64,000 nt of DNA from Gnetum montanum (GCA_015680685.1 MNCI01025456.1:1266720-1330719), one strand, 5' to 3'. Counted from the stretch's first letter, positions 1 through 13,152 are shown. Numbers and translations are program-made. The notes: generated from the letters alone by a model not told the origin.

Positions 1-1097
1 CGGTAGATAGAGGGCTCCCCACTCAATCCTACTTGTTGATGCTGCAAGAGTTACTCTTAAAGTTTTTGCATGCATTTTGCGGTAGCACGCATCTCTCGTG
101 TTGATTGCTCTTAAGTGGGTGGTGGTGGTGGTTGCTTCTCTTCATTAGTTATGGTAGGAGTCTTGTCCTTCATCATTTCTTTCCAAGAGGCAAAAGGAGC
201 ATGCCTGATTGCATCATTGATGTAGTGGACTATTCCTGCTCCTTTGCATAGTTTTCTGATGAGGCAGGGAAAGGGTAGGGTCTTCCTTCCATGTTCATTC
301 TCTTTGAACTACTTCTCAATTTCCAAATAGATTAGCTATGGAAGGTTGACAGAGAATTTTCCACTTAGAGCATCACACACATAGACAGAAAAGGCAATAA
401 CCTTACTAGGCCTCACTATCAGATTGAGGTGATGAGCTGCTATCTTGAAATACATGTATTTTGCCATAGTGAGTGCACCATACTCCTTGCAATCCACTCT
501 ATAGCATCACTAGGTCCATTCCTTCTTTACCTCAGGGTCTACTTGAGTTGAGATCTTTGCCAAGCTGGTTCTAATATTAGGCAAGTCGAGAGCCTATGCG
601 ATTGCTTCCATCGAGTAGGACACACAAATGTCCTTAACTCTAATTGTGGTACTTGGTTATTGATTATTCTAGAAGAGGTAGGTCCCTCCCATGTACCACT
701 CTCTGCTGGAAGTGATGATTGGCCATAAGGGAGAGGTCTACAATTGAGCTCTGACTTCCTCTAGAGTGAATTCTAGGAACATCCCAAAGTTCAATTCCTG
801 GAGAACCAAATGTTGAATGTACCTGGGCTTAGTTTGATCAAGGCAGACATGGGTCAAGGTAAATTTAAGTCTTGGCATGGGACCCAGTGTCTCATCTTGA
901 TGATACTACTTTTTTTCTGCTTCTTCTAAAATTTGATGAAAAGACTCCACTTTGAGATCCTCATGAAGAGGTCTCATGGCATGAATTTTGGCTTCTTGCT
1001 CCTAGGGTTATTATTGTTGGCATATTCTAGTTCTAAGCATCGTATCCCTAGGTTAGGATGGTCCTACCTCTAGTCCATGCTTCAGTCTTGGTGCCAT
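1..1097 (-). pseudogene. ORF3 of element 1 (extra ORF downstream of pol), partial
   Basis: The ORF starts at the ATG whose first base is at 1097 and reads leftward past the window edge. Its N-terminal part matches ORF3 of element B (both begin MAPK/MAPR, then share LVLQELNFG.FLE), and the central part contains EWYMGGTY where B has EWYLGETY. Several in-frame stops make it a pseudogene. The product is unknown. It resembles the extra ORFs (env-like or 'putative plant transposon protein') that Athila elements carry between pol and the 3' LTR; that assignment is inference. A leader intron at 1098-1255 and a TATA box at 1549-1556 precede it. Confidence 0.7.
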
Positions 1098-1255
1098 TTG
1101 TAACCATAATATGATCAAGGATTAGCATATAGTGTGTAACTCATAACATTAAGTACCTTATCTCTTTTGGAACAATTATACTTGGCTAAGGTGTGGTCAT
1201 GGTAGATTGATCTTTTAATATTATTTTAATGTTATTTTATTTAATTTTAGGTTAC
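1098..1255 (-). other. Leader (5'-UTR) intron of ORF3, element 1, with decayed acceptor
   Basis: On the minus strand CTCTG|GTAACC is a plausible donor. The intron would end immediately before the ATG, where element B has a clean TTGCAG|ATG. Here the acceptor reads ACAA|ATG, so AG has become AA. The 158-bp AT-rich body suits a plant intron. The call rests on the parallel with B. Confidence 0.5.
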
Positions 1256-1539
1256 CAGAGTTTGTTGGAAAGGTTTGACTTCCATAGGTTGATGATTTAA
1301 TATTATTTTATTCATTAAACCCATGGGGAACTTAGAAAAATTTCAAAAAAATTTTTGTTAAAAAACTTTGGGTTTCTGGGCCCCATGATGTAAAGCATAC
1401 CTCTAGTAGCTAGAGGACTAAAAAATGACTAAAATTAGACAAGCAGTGAGAAAGATATGGGCTCTTGAAGATTTTGGGCTCTAAAAAATCACAAAAACTC
1501 TCCTCTTGTTTGAAGCAAAATGGCAAAAAATTACTAAGT

Positions 1540-1700
1540 GTTGCGCTCTATTTATAGTATTTTTACCATGCGCTAATAGGGCCACATCAACTTGGCCATG
1601 TTAACACAAGTGATTGCATTGATGAGGCTGCATCGACGCAAGTGATTACATCTATGAGGCCACATTGATGCATATGTTGACCACCATTGACTTTTCAAAA
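1540..1700 (-). promoter_or_regulatory. Internal U3-like promoter upstream of ORF3, element 1
   Basis: A minus-strand TATA box (CTATAAATAG, 1548-1557) follows a stretch of repeated CATTGA, GATGCA and GTCAA words. The same element's LTR U3 (10300-10445) has the same word composition and its own TATAAATA box. Element B has a matching arrangement at 34640-34745. The ORF3 start codon lies about 450 bp downstream. Confidence 0.55.
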
Positions 1701-3490
1701 ACTTAAGAAATACAAGGAGTTTTTACATGAAATTGAAGTCTTTTGGAAGCTCACGAAGCCAATAACACAATGAAATGCATAAAGAGGACTTGATAGTTCA
1801 CAAAAATGAAGCTTTTCAATTGGAATAATGATGAAGAAATGCCTTGAAGAAGTGCATAGTTGGATGCAACTAATGGGGAATGCAAAAAATTTGACTGCAA
1901 AAATGCCTAAGGTTAAGAAGCTTAACTATCCTAACCAAGGGATATGTAAGTGGGTCCTCCCCATAGCGGGAACATGCCCTTTTTTCCCTTGCATAACCTT
2001 AACTAAGGAGTCTATGGGCCCCATAATTGATTAATGATTATGAAAATTTAAGGACCTAATTCGAAAGAATCTACTTAACAAATTTTAACACTTCAAACTA
2101 AGACATTGAACAAGACCATGGAAATCAGTAGTGAGGTGAATATCGAAAAGCATTTATGGATGAGAGAAAAAATGGAATGAAATTCCTAATCATGGTCACA
2201 TGAAGTCCCTTGTGGATTTCGTGTTTAAATAACCTAATAAAGTCCATCCTTAGTCTAGATCAAAACTAACCACTTTCAGGAACTTCACATCACCACTCTA
2301 AGACCAGTCTACCCCCTCAAGACACAAAAATGCTCCCATAGATCAAACATCATTCCTTATTTGAGAAGAAAAGAGAAGTAAGAAGTGAGAAAGGGCCTTA
2401 GTTAGAGGGGATCTTGAGGCATGGATAACATGTCTCTCTAGTCCCATAACTAGTGTTTGTAGCCCATTATTTTGTTTAAGGGGTGTGCTTTGAATTTCCA
2501 ACATTTTTTTTGAATTTTATGTTTTTATAGATTTTTCGATGGGAACCACACTGTGCAAAGACTTATTAACTTCTTGTTATTGGTCAACATGGAATAGTAA
2601 GAAATCCATGAAAAACACTCTTGCACTAAAGTAAGTAAAAAGGCACATAGAGTATTGAATCTTGTTGAAGTCACACCCTTTTCAAACCTTTGAAGCTTTT
2701 CCAAGTTTGGAAACTACCAAGGTTATAGTTTTGTTAAAGTTTCATTAATGAAAAAGGAACCTTATATTTCCAAAATAAGGAACACCATAGAGTTTGTGAA
2801 TGTGTGGATGACATGGTCTCACTTCCTATTCTATGAAAAAGAAACTTTATCTTAGTCATTAGTCATCAAAATTCAAAAATAGAAACAAGTCATTAGCAAT
2901 CACAAACATTAAGTACAAACCACCATTAGTAACAACTAAAGCATCACTATGTCATCTTGGCAACAAAGCACTTTATTGGAAAATAAAAATAAAAGCACAC
3001 CAAATAAAGGAAAATATACAAGAAATTGTAAAAATATGTAAGAAAGATAAAATGTACTAATGATGTTGTAAAAAAAAATTGGAAGAATAACAAGGTGTAA
3101 AACAAAAAGGGGGTTATAAAAACAAAGAAAGTTGTAAGACAAAAAAGGTGTAAAAATAAAATAAAGAAAGTGTAAAACAAAAAAATTGGAAAACTAAGAA
3201 GCCATTGATATGGTTAGCACGAATGGTCATCTCTCCCATGACTGAGTTGAAAGGAGGAGACTAGAAATATTGAGCAAGGTTGTCTCTTTAATGAGGTGTT
3301 GCTTGTAGTGGTTTGCTTAGGCTCATGGAAAGATTTAAGTTGTTGTATGTTGACTAATTACTTTTTGTTTGGGCTCTCAGGTTTGTAGATCAACATGGCC
3401 CTAGAAGGAAATATTTCATAAATGATATAATGCCCTTTCCACAATGTTTGGAACCTAGTCTTTTGAGGGACATGTGTGGGGTTCCAGTAG
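1700..3490 (-). other. 3' noncoding block between pol and ORF3, element 1
   Basis: I see no credible coding frame. The block is shared with elements A, B and C. It contains a conserved GGGGAGGACCCAC word (plus-strand 1951-1963 region), a conserved segment near 2530-2560 (AACCACACTGTGCAAAGAC on the plus strand) and, at 2990-3190, degenerate tandem copies of a GTTGTAAAACAAAAA unit (TTTTTGTTTTACAAC in the sense direction). Confidence 0.6.
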
Positions 3491-6170
3491 AGGACCTTGT
3501 CTCCAAGTTAAAATTTAACTTTCCTTATCCTAAGGTGATGACATTTCTTGTTGAATGCTTTGTGCACTTCATTCAATGATAGGGCTACCAATCTATTCTC
3601 ATCTAGCATGTTGAGGTTGATCAATCTTTCTTTTTTTTCTAGGCTAAGATCAAGGTCAAGGTCATAGGTTGTTGAAAGTGTACAGAGCTCAGATCGAATT
3701 AGAAGAGTTGGAGGTTTTTCGTACACTAGCTCATAGGAAGAGTAGCCTATAGGGAGTTTCCATGTTGAGCAGTATGCCTAGAGGGCATCGTTAAGTTTTT
3801 GGCTCCATTCTCTCTTATATTTGCTAATTGTTCTCATTAATATTTCTGAGATTTTCCTATTGGTAACCTCCACTTGACCATTGGCTTGGGGGTGGTAGGG
3901 TGTTGTTAATTTATGTTCAACCACTAAGCGTTGCATGAGCTTGTGAAAATTAGCACTTATAAAATGAGTACCATTGTCAAAAATTAGTGCATGTGGCACT
4001 TCAAACTTATTTACAACACTTTATTGTACAAACCGTGTAGCAGTGGAAGATGTATAGTCGGTGACAGCTGTTGCTTCTACTCATTGGGTATAATTGTCAA
4101 CAATGACTATTATGTATGCTTTTCCATTTGACATGGGCATGATGGGAACCATGAAATCAATGCCCTAGATATCAAAGGGTTCTAGTGGTTGGACCCATTG
4201 CTAAGGCCCCTCCATTCAAGCAATCATCCCACCATCTTGTTAACAATGTTCACAAGAGTAGATGAATTAGTAAGCATTCTTGAAGATTGTTGGCTAATAA
4301 TACCTTGACATCAGGATCTTAATGGCCATGCATCTTCTTACATAGTGGTCCCCACAAGGACCCTCATGAGCATCTTGGAGAACACATAGTTGATTAGCAT
4401 TAGGAACATACCAACACACCAGGCCATCGACGCATACCTTGTAAAGGTGTCTGTTAAGTTCATGAAGTGTTTGGCCTAATAAAGAAATTGTTGTTTCTTC
4501 CAGTGGTCCATGTCTTGTGGCATCTCTTGAGTGAGAAGATAAGTGAGGATGTCATCGTACCATTTTGATTTAGTGGATACTTGTTCATTTATTGCACTAG
4601 TAAAGAGGAGTTCATCAAGAAATTGATTAGAGAGTGGGCTCTCTTTCTCTTTGTTATCCCATCATAACCGAGACAAGTGATTAGTGATCACATTCTCAGT
4701 TTCCTTTTGATCTACTATCATAAGATCAAATTCTTGTAAGATCACAAGCCATCGTATGACTCGAGGGCTCACTATTGGCTTGTTCATTAGGAAGCAAATG
4801 GCATTATGATTAGTGTGCATAAATACCTTGTATTCAAGCACATAGTGCCTAAATTTTTTCAATGCATACACCACTGTCATCAATTCTTTCTCCATTATTA
4901 TGTAGTTAAGTTGTTCACCCACAATGCTTCGACTTGCACAATGGATATAATAAGGACATTTCTAATCATCCAACTGCATAAGCACAGCTCCCAAGGCATA
5001 GTCTAATATGTTCGTCATGATGTGAAATGGATGGGACCAATCTAGTGCTCATAGAATTCAAGTTTCTACAAGCTTTTCCTTAAGCTACTGGATTGCTTTT
5101 TTGCATTCCTTGGTCCATATGAATGAAGCATCTTTCTTTGTTAGCTCGACCAATGGTTTTGCGATCTTAGAAAAATTTTCTATGAATTGCTAGTAGTAGC
5201 CAATGTGTCCAAGGAATGACTAGACATATTTAATGGTTTTTGAATGATGGTTTATTCCTTAGATGACCCTAATCTTTTTAGGATCCACCTTAAGCCCTAC
5301 TTGTGAGATTTTATGCCCCAACACAATGCACTCCTAGACCATCAAATAGCTCTTTTTCCAGTTGAGCCAAAGATTAGTCTCCACACGCCTTTTAGGCATT
5401 TTCTCAAGGTGGTCCAAGGCTTGCTCAAATGTAGCACCATAGGTGGAGAAGTCATCCATGAAGACTTTTACCCTGCTACCAATCTATTGCTGAAAAATAC
5501 TCAAGACAAGGCATTGGAATGTTGTAGGGGAATTGCACAAACCAAAAGGCATCTTTTTATATGCAATAGTTCCCCAAGAACTTGTGAATATTGTTTTGGC
5601 TTGATCCACTAGTGTGATCTAAATCTGGTTATAGCCACTATAATCATCTAGAAAGTTGTAATAGCAATGTCCAAAGATAGTGTGCAACACCTAGTCCACA
5701 AATGACAATGGAAAATGATCTTTGTAGGTCACCATGTTCAACAGCTTGAAGTCAATATAGACTTACCACTTGCCACCTTTATTTGGCATAATTACAAGTG
5801 GCTAATACATTTGTTGTCCACAATTGCTTAGATGAACCCCACCTTGAGGACTTTTTCAATTTCCTCTTTGATGATCTACTTCAATTTGGGGTTCAATTGT
5901 CACTACGACTATCTCTTTGGCTTCATGGATGGATTAGTATAGATGTGATGCTGGCATATCCTAGGATCAATCCTTGTGAGTTTAGGATATTACCAAGCAA
6001 AGGCTTTTGGCTAATTATTAATCACATTTAGCAACATTTTTTTCTATTTAGGAGTAAGGTTGGAATTGATTATTAATAGCTTTCCATTTTTTAGGAATGC
6101 ATACTCCATGCTAGCAGGCAGATTTTTCAACTCTAAGGGCTCTTGTTTAAAATTTTTAAGGATTTCTAAC
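3490..6170 (-). pseudogene. pol: pol of element 1: RT, RNase H, integrase (degenerate)
   Basis: Reading leftward: RT about 5920-5050, RNase H about 5000-4660, integrase about 4500-3500. RT keeps the catalytic-loop sequence FMDDFS near 5455-5475. RNase H keeps the ALKKFRHY and NHLSRL blocks. Integrase keeps FDNGTHF and the PYHPQANGQVEVTNR block with its catalytic glutamate. Many stops and frameshifts split it into short pieces, the longest at 4662-4922 and 3778-3999. It would have reverse-transcribed and integrated the element; it is now inactive. It is closely related to the pol of element B. Confidence 0.85.
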
Positions 6171-6175
6171 TCTCC

Positions 6176-9100
6176 CTAATAAGTATCATCAGGTTCATCA
6201 TTGGAGAGTTGGCGATGAACTTGCGCTAGTTCATCCATCTCTTCAACATAGGCACAAGTTAAGCTTTCAGTTGATTCCATGCAAAGTGTGCTACTTTTAG
6301 GATCAACTGTCAACCACTGGGTGCCCTCTTGTTTTGTGGTTGCTACGTATAGGAACTTTTGGATTTTAAATTCATTTGCACATTGTCTACATGCTTTGAT
6401 TGATGTGCTTTTCATAGACCATAACTTTTGCACACAGTTGCATCCTATATCACTATATGTGATCCATGGAACTCTCTTCTTCTTAGTCTTTTCAAATGCA
6501 TTTTCCTTGAAAATTTCTAGAGAAAGACCTCCGATGCCCATTCACACATCAACAATGGTCAACCAAGCCTTTCCCATAATGATCAGGAAGTCCCCCTTAT
6601 AGTTGTCAATCTTGATCACTAGGAAATTGGTAGGATAGGACCACCCACAAATAGTAATCACAACATCCTTCATTAGTCATGAGGGAATAGTGATGGACTA
6701 ATTTTACCAATTCTAAACAAATGCTACTCTTCTTAAGAGGAGACAGGTTCTAGGCTTGGTGCATTTCATGAGAAATCAAATTAACATTATAACTTGAATC
6801 AAGAAGAGCCCATCATGGCTCATTCCCAGTGATCTACCAAATAGCTGAGAGGACTCCTAGGATTAACTCTTTTCCTAGGAAGGTTGCTAACCTTGATCTA
6901 ATAGGATACAGTGTAGGTTAACATGACTATGTAAATCGAAGGATGCATTTGGTTTGAAGGGTTCTCGAAAGAAATAGAAATAGAGGATGAAGGAGAAATA
7001 GGGTGACCAATCGCATGAGTTAGCAACGGCTTTCTAGGATTGTTGGTTTAGAAGAATGGTCATTTTTGAGGTCTAGGTTCCAAGCCACTTAGCTAAGAAG
7101 CCAGCTGTAAGTTAATGACCCTACTAGCATTACATTGTTGCGGCTGGGGTGGAAGCTCATTCTGCATCGATGGAGTAGGCGGTAATTGAGTTGAGGGTGG
7201 AGGGACATGTGCAAAAGGATGAAGAGGGTATTGATGAAATGGGGATTCCCTTCTAGGAGATGGATAATGAGCTTTGTAGTATTCTAGAGGGTAGTAGTGA
7301 TGCTAGAATGAAGTGTAACTAGAAGAGTCATGTGGAAACATGGATTGCTGAACATTGTACCTATATAGATTTAGCTACCTATAAGGGTACTACTACCTTG
7401 GTGGTCACATCCCCCACAATTGTGGGTGCTACCACTACTGGTATTACTCATATGGTTGTGGTGGAACTTTACTTGGATAATGAGCTTATTATTGGTGGAA
7501 CTACTTGGGATTGCCTTGAGGATAAGGCAATCTTCTGGGTGCTGGCCTTCTTACTAGCCTAGGATTCACAGCATACATTCTAGATTCTTGCAAGTGTGAC
7601 ACAATAGGGAAACATCCCTTAGGATGTTCATATTGGTAGCTGTTATGCCCACCATCATCATTTGATTCTAACTCCACAACTTTTTCTACTGTAGCAACCT
7701 TGCCCTTACATCATTCGTAGGCATGTTTAGCTTCCTTCTTTTTCTTGCGATCATGATCACTACTTTGCTCTTTGGATGTCTCTACTATTTTTAGAGCTAT
7801 TTGAAACTTTTCATCTAGAGAATCCCACATATTATCCACCTTGGTCAAAATTTTAGAAATAGATTTTTGAATCAGCAAGGTTTTGTGTTGCACCACTTTA
7901 TCAAGTGGTGCCTCCCCCTTGCTATCATAGAATCAGACCTTCCCTTTTCTGATGGAAGGGTCCTAGTTATATTCTTCAACACTTTCTCTCTTTCTGAGCT
8001 CTCCTTCTTCTTTTGCATCCTACTTAATGAGCCTTTGGATATGATGGGCTCTAGGTTCTGATAATCTACCTTGGGCATAAACCCAAAGGGTTCTCCTCAT
8101 TTTTGATCGAAGCCCATCTATGATATGGTGAAGTTATTTCCTTTGAGAATAACCATGGGTAAGACATTTGTGCAAAAGAGAATAATATCAACCCATGGCT
8201 ACATCTAAGGGTTCATGTGTTTCTTGTTGTCAACCTTACATTTTCTTTTTCAAATTAGACACTTTGGAGTACATCTAATATTTGTCATTAAACAACTCAA
8301 GCATTATACTCCATCTACGAATTGATTCTGACTCCAAGAAGCAGTACCAACTTTCTGCTTCTTTTGTGAATGTCCTGAGAAATAGCTTAAGTTTCTACCA
8401 ATCATTTTTAATGTTCTATAAGGCACAGGCATCGTGAAAGGCTTGAAGATGGGTCTGTGGATCTAAGTTATACCCCCCTCAAATCTAGGGATATTTTTCA
8501 TATCTAACCTCTTGATTCTGCTATCTTTCACATGCCTGGTTGGAATTTTGATTACCTCTATGATGTTCAACATGCTTCAAGTTGTAAGCAAAGGCTCATT
8601 ATCGTCATGATTTCAGTGATGCCTATGATGTCCTCTACTACCCCTTCATTCATGGTAGGGCCTATGATCATTGCCCCTCCATTCACCTCCATCACAGTTT
8701 CATCCTAAGTGGTTTTGAGTAGATTTAGAGGAGGAAGAAGAAGATGTAGATAAAGAGGGAACAAAGGGAGGAGGATTGCCATCACCATGGTATCTTCCAC
8801 CTCCTCTCCACTTGTCACAACCATAATCATTAGATTTATTGTCATCACGATGCTTGTTGGAGCTCCTACCTTGACTCCCACTCTTGGAGCCACTCTTACT
8901 TGAACTAGGATTGTTGATAGTGGAGTTTAAATTGAGGTTCAAGCCCCCTTCACTGAAGTCAAGGGATGAAGAATCTTCATCTTGAGAACCCCTAGAGGAA
9001 GGATCTTCATTATCTTTTTGATTCAGCATGAATAAGGGGTTAGTGAGCTATTTCCCCATTGTAGCTTCATGTTGCTTCTCCTAGTGTTGATCTCTTTTGC

Positions 9101-9385
9101 ATTGTGTTTTAGTGGGATGGTAGTCTTGATAGTCATGGTTTTGCACAACATATTCTTCATGAAGATGCTAGATGCCCAACCTCTTAAGATTTTGGAGTAG
9201 CATCCTAGGAACACATCAGTTGGGAGCAACACAATGTTTTCCTCCATGTCTCTCCACCACAACTATTCATCTTGATGCAGGATGAAGGTGAAATCAAGTA
9301 AAATCTCATCTAGATGAGTGTACATCACTTTGAATTCTTGGAGCATTGGTAGTTTTGATTCATTATGCCTATGAGATGAAGACAT
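6176..9385 (-). pseudogene. gag-pro: gag-protease of element 1 (degenerate)
   Basis: The start is the ATG at 9385, giving MSSSHRHNE, which aligns with MASSHE in element C. The N-terminal part keeps FTFILHQDE and WWRDMEENI. The gag core lies about 8550-8100, and the KHPLGC remnant of the zinc knuckle about 7600-7650. The protease region (about 6900-6200) has LLDSSYNVNLIS where C has LLDSGSGVNLIS, so the DSG active-site triplet is DSS. The C-terminal 121-codon open stretch ends at 6176. Many stops are present. The polyprotein would have formed the particle and cleaved itself. Confidence 0.82.
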
Positions 9386-9525
9386 TTTGGATTAAAAGAA
9401 AAATTCAGTATGCTTTAATTATGATTATTATTTTTATTTTTTGAATGATTGCGACTTTAGGGTTTGTTCCAATGATCTTAAATAATTTTCACTAAGTCCT
9501 AGATAGGCCATGTATCTAACTACAA

Positions 9526-9545
9526 GTCCCCAGAAATGGCACAAA
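9526..9545 (-). other. Primer-binding site of element 1 (degenerate)
   Basis: Directly inside the LTR the minus strand reads TTGTGCCATTTCTGGGGAC, a decayed version of the TTGGCGCCGTTGCCGGGGAC found in element C. The C form is the type I associate with plant tRNA-Asp priming in Athila elements. Confidence 0.7.
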
Positions 9546-10445
9546 TGATGAGTCACAAGTACCCCCTACGCCCAACCATACGAATCACAAGCGTTCATGC
9601 ACAATTTAGCCGAATTTCATGGACTCCTACCTTCTAGTACATTGGTCTCTAGGATGTGAAACTAATCATTGGTATCATTGTCTACCCAATTACACTTATA
9701 AAATGCAAAGGTATGATTAAGTGTAATTGAGGCATATGATTTTTATATTTTTTATGTTTTATGTTCTAAGTTGCCTAAGAATAAAGAATGATGAATACAG
9801 TAATTTAATGCTAATTTAATTTAACTAGCTAACACTTAACTAATCCTAACATAAGCATCCGTTCGCACTTGCTATACACATCCTGAACACGTATAACACT
9901 ACTAGGTTACCAAATGTTAAGCGTTACTGGGATTACCAAGCGTTACACATATGCTCAAGGTGATCGTACTTATGTTTACTATTTAATCTAGCATAATCTA
10001 GCTTAACTTAGTTTAATTAATTTCTTAATTACTTAAAGCATTAATGAAAATTTCTTAAAATATTAAATGGTTAAAGAAAAAAATTATTCTATTTCAAAGT
10101 GCTACAAGGTTTATCAAAAAGCTGGTCTTTATTGCTGCACACACTGCAGTGCTCAGGTACAACAATGCTTGAATAAAGATTCGTACACTCTTTGACTCCT
10201 ACTGCGAGCACTTAGAAAAATATTCTAACTTTCAAGTGGAACAATTGCTATAGCTTCACTACGACTTTGAGACTCTCCCTAAATGTAGTTGGTGAGCATG
10301 TATTTATAAGCAAAAACAAACACTACGTCAATGGGGTCATGTCAATGCATCAAATCATGCGTTGACGTGACCACATCAATTAGGTCACATCAATGGGGTC
10401 ATCTTGACAAGACTTTGTCGATGTAACCCTTGGTGTGACTCATCA
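9546..10445 (-). repeat. 5' LTR of element 1
   Basis: The ends are TGATGAG at 9546 and CTCATCA at 10445, the terminal inverted form shared by this family. In the sense (minus) direction it has a TATA box (TTATAAATACA, about 10300), the family R-region words CTTTATTC and AATAAAGA, and the family end GGGGGTACTTGTGACTCATCA (here split by mutation). The 3' partner LTR is outside the window, so no TSD can be confirmed; the right flank is TTCAT. Confidence 0.82.
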
Positions 10446-12137
10446 TTCATATTAATCACAAATACAAGGGGGTAAATCTTGTTAAATAAAAATCATATTT
10501 GTAGGATCTCAACCAATATTAAGTCTCATGCATGGTTAAACTTTTTAACGAAGTCTCATGCTAATAAAGATAATGGTCATGCAATTAAAATATGAGATAC
10601 TAGAAGAAGTTAAAATGAAGAATCTTATGTCAAAAATCATTACAAAAGAGGGAGACTCATTAAAAGGAAAATCAAAGTACTATTACATCAATCATTAAGT
10701 CTTGTGGCAAAATTTTGAAATGAAAAAATATTAATAAAATGGGATGTTGGAATTAGAAATATGTGAAACATAGATACACCCCAAGATCTATAGTCCAATT
10801 AGAACTTTATATAACTTAACATTGCTCACTAGAATCGAACCCATGACCTAGAGCTTCCAAATCAAAATACTACATATTGTAGATAAATCAAAGGTTGAAA
10901 ACCCTATATTAAGCCAAAATCAAATTGCAAAACCAATGTAGACGTAAAAATGTTAAACATTTTAAAATCATAGGGGTGTTACATAGCCTTTTTCTTAAGA
11001 TAGTTATAAAAATTATAAAGATCATCTCATTTCGAAGAATATTTCTTTAGTGTCCATCCAGTAGCATTTATATGTTATTAAACCAAATCAATGTAATTTA
11101 AAGAATTATTATTTTCTTTGTCTAATTTAAAGGATGTTGCTTCCATCACTAGATTAAAGGTTTGTGAAAAAAATTTAATTTTTTCAAAATGGAAAATTAA
11201 GCAAAGTCTCAAAGGTTCTCTTTTAAGCATTTTTTACCAATTAAGTGTTGGCTTTTTAGAGTAGAAGACAGTAATTTTTTGTTTTTATTATATAATAAGA
11301 GCTTATTTTAATAAAATAGAGGAAATTTATATATTGAGGAGTAGTTGTAATGATATTTAGCACGTATATATATATATATATATATTTATAATTTTTAAAA
11401 GTTTTTCTTTTTCATTAGGGCTGTACTATATTATTTTAGTAAAGTTTGCCCCACTTGTTACATATATATACATAAGGAATCTTTTGGAAAGTTGTATTAT
11501 GGAATTATTAATATAATTTCAACATATATTTAACTATTTTATTATCAATTCATTAGTCTTTTATCCATTCATCAATTCATCAACATTCAATAGATCATTC
11601 ATTATTATTTACCTATTCTTAGAAGTTAAATAGTCAAATTTTAATTATATCCCATTCATTCCAAAATATTCTTTGGTAATTATAGATTTATTAAAAATAT
11701 AGAATAGATGATTATGTTTAGAAAAAATTGTAGTTCAATATCTATTGCGGTTTAGGAGAATCTAGCTCTAGAATTTGACAAATTTTCTGTATCTTGAATT
11801 TTTGCTAGAATGAATGATGGTCAATAATTAGAGCATTTCTTTCTCATCACATAATGATTTGATGTGATATTAGATTTATATAAAAGCTAATATTGGTGGA
11901 AATATTTAGTTAAAAGTTTAGCACAAAAAACTTAACAATGTTTGAGTTATCATCTTTCAAAATTCCACTACTAGAATTACTATGATTTTTGATAGATTGT
12001 TAAAACATAACATAATCTTTTGCTGAGTTTTGTGTGCTATGTGGATTTGTGCTTTGATATTTCTTGTGAGTAATCTTGGTCATTTTTCTTTCTTTATACT
12101 TTTTCCTACCTATGCATATTCAGCAAAGGTTTGGAAT
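10446..12137. other. AT-rich spacer without recognisable genes
   Basis: No coding frame is convincing on either strand. It contains a (TA)n microsatellite at about 11364-11387 and a tRNA-like B-box word (GGGTTCGATTCT on the minus strand, 10831-10842). No LTR ends or terminal inverted repeats were found. It may be old, unrecognisable transposon sequence or true intergenic DNA. Confidence 0.6.
11364..11387. repeat. (TA)n microsatellite
   Basis: About twelve TA units in an AT-rich context. Confidence 0.85.
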
Positions 12138-12891
12138 TGATGGGACGCGATATCGCAGTGCACTGCTAAATCTATAAATAAGAGGCAGCTCTCCCTTGTT
12201 TCAAAGTTTTAGGCCTAGACCGTAGTGAAACTCTGGCAGTTTTACCTCTCCAAAGATAGAATAATTTCCTTGTGCCCATAGTAGAAGCTCCAAAGTGAAC
12301 GGATCTTTATTCGAGCAAATATTGTACCTAAACACAAGTTTGTGTATGGAAATAAAGATGAACTTCTTGGATAAACCTTGTAGTGCATGGACTAAGCTAA
12401 ATAGGACTTTATTTATTGTTAATGTTTAAATGCTTTATTAGTTCATTAAATCTCTCTCAACCCTTCTCTCCTAGTTAAGTGTACTCAGTACGACCACTTC
12501 GAGCACATGCGTTACGCTTCGTAATCCTAATAATGAATAGCGTTTGGTAAGCCCAAAGGTTGCATTGGTTCAGGGTGTGAATGGTAAGTGGGAATGGATA
12601 CTAATGCTAGGTTAATTAAGACTTAGTTAGTTAAATTTAGTTAATTAGTCTCTTCACCCTTTACCTCATTAGCATAGGAGATAAAAACATAAAAGACATA
12701 AAAATCACATACCTCAGACTTACTTAACCATACAACCGTGAGAAATACAAGTAAGTTTGGGAAGACAACGAATGATTAACCTTAAGTGTTCCATAAGGCG
12801 TGTAGGCACTTAGTCTGCGGAGTTCGACCGGATCACGCATGTAGCGCTCGTATTCGTATGGTTGAGTGTAGGGGTACCTTGCCACTCATCA
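12138..12891 (+). repeat. Solo LTR of the Athila-like family
   Basis: It begins TGATGGGACGCGATATCG and ends GGGGTACCTTGCCACTCATCA (end word shared with C and A). A TATA box (CTATAAATA) sits at 12171-12180, CTTTATTCGAGC near 12310 and an AATAAAGATGAAC signal near 12350. The flanks are GGAAT (12133-12137) and AGAAT (12892-12896), a TSD with one G/A change. No PBS or internal region follows, so it is a product of LTR-LTR recombination. Confidence 0.88.
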
Positions 12892-13152
12892 AGAATTATT
12901 TAAATCTTTCAAATTTGAATCAATTTTGATTGGAATTTTAATCTTGCCTTGCACACTAGAATTGATTAATTTTCATGCATATAATTTTTCAATTTTTAGT
13001 CTCAACAGTTTCATAAGAAATAAATTATGACTATTTAGGGCATGGACATTTCTCATTTAAGTAGTGTTATGTTTCCATTACATTTGTCTTATCATAGATT
13101 CTACTAGGTTATGGTCATTTATTAGATTTCAAGTCTTTAAAATTTTGGAAGG

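Larger units (their letters stand above)
1..10445 (-). mobile_element. Athila-like Ty3/gypsy element 1 (left end outside window)
   Basis: This is an old element read on the minus strand. From right to left it holds the 5' LTR (9546-10445), a degenerate PBS (9526-9545), gag-pro, pol (RT, RNase H, integrase), a 3' noncoding block, an internal promoter and ORF3, which runs off position 1. The 3' LTR is not in the window. Every reading frame has many stops, and CpG sites look largely converted to TpG/CpA, as expected of long-methylated repeats. Gene order and protein similarity match elements A, B and C here. Placement in the Athila lineage is inferred from the tRNA-Asp-type PBS and the extra ORF after pol. 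Confidence 0.88.

Noticed and set aside
10831-10842. Functional tRNA gene
   Set aside because: Only a B-box-like word is present; no acceptor stem, anticodon arm or A box could be found.
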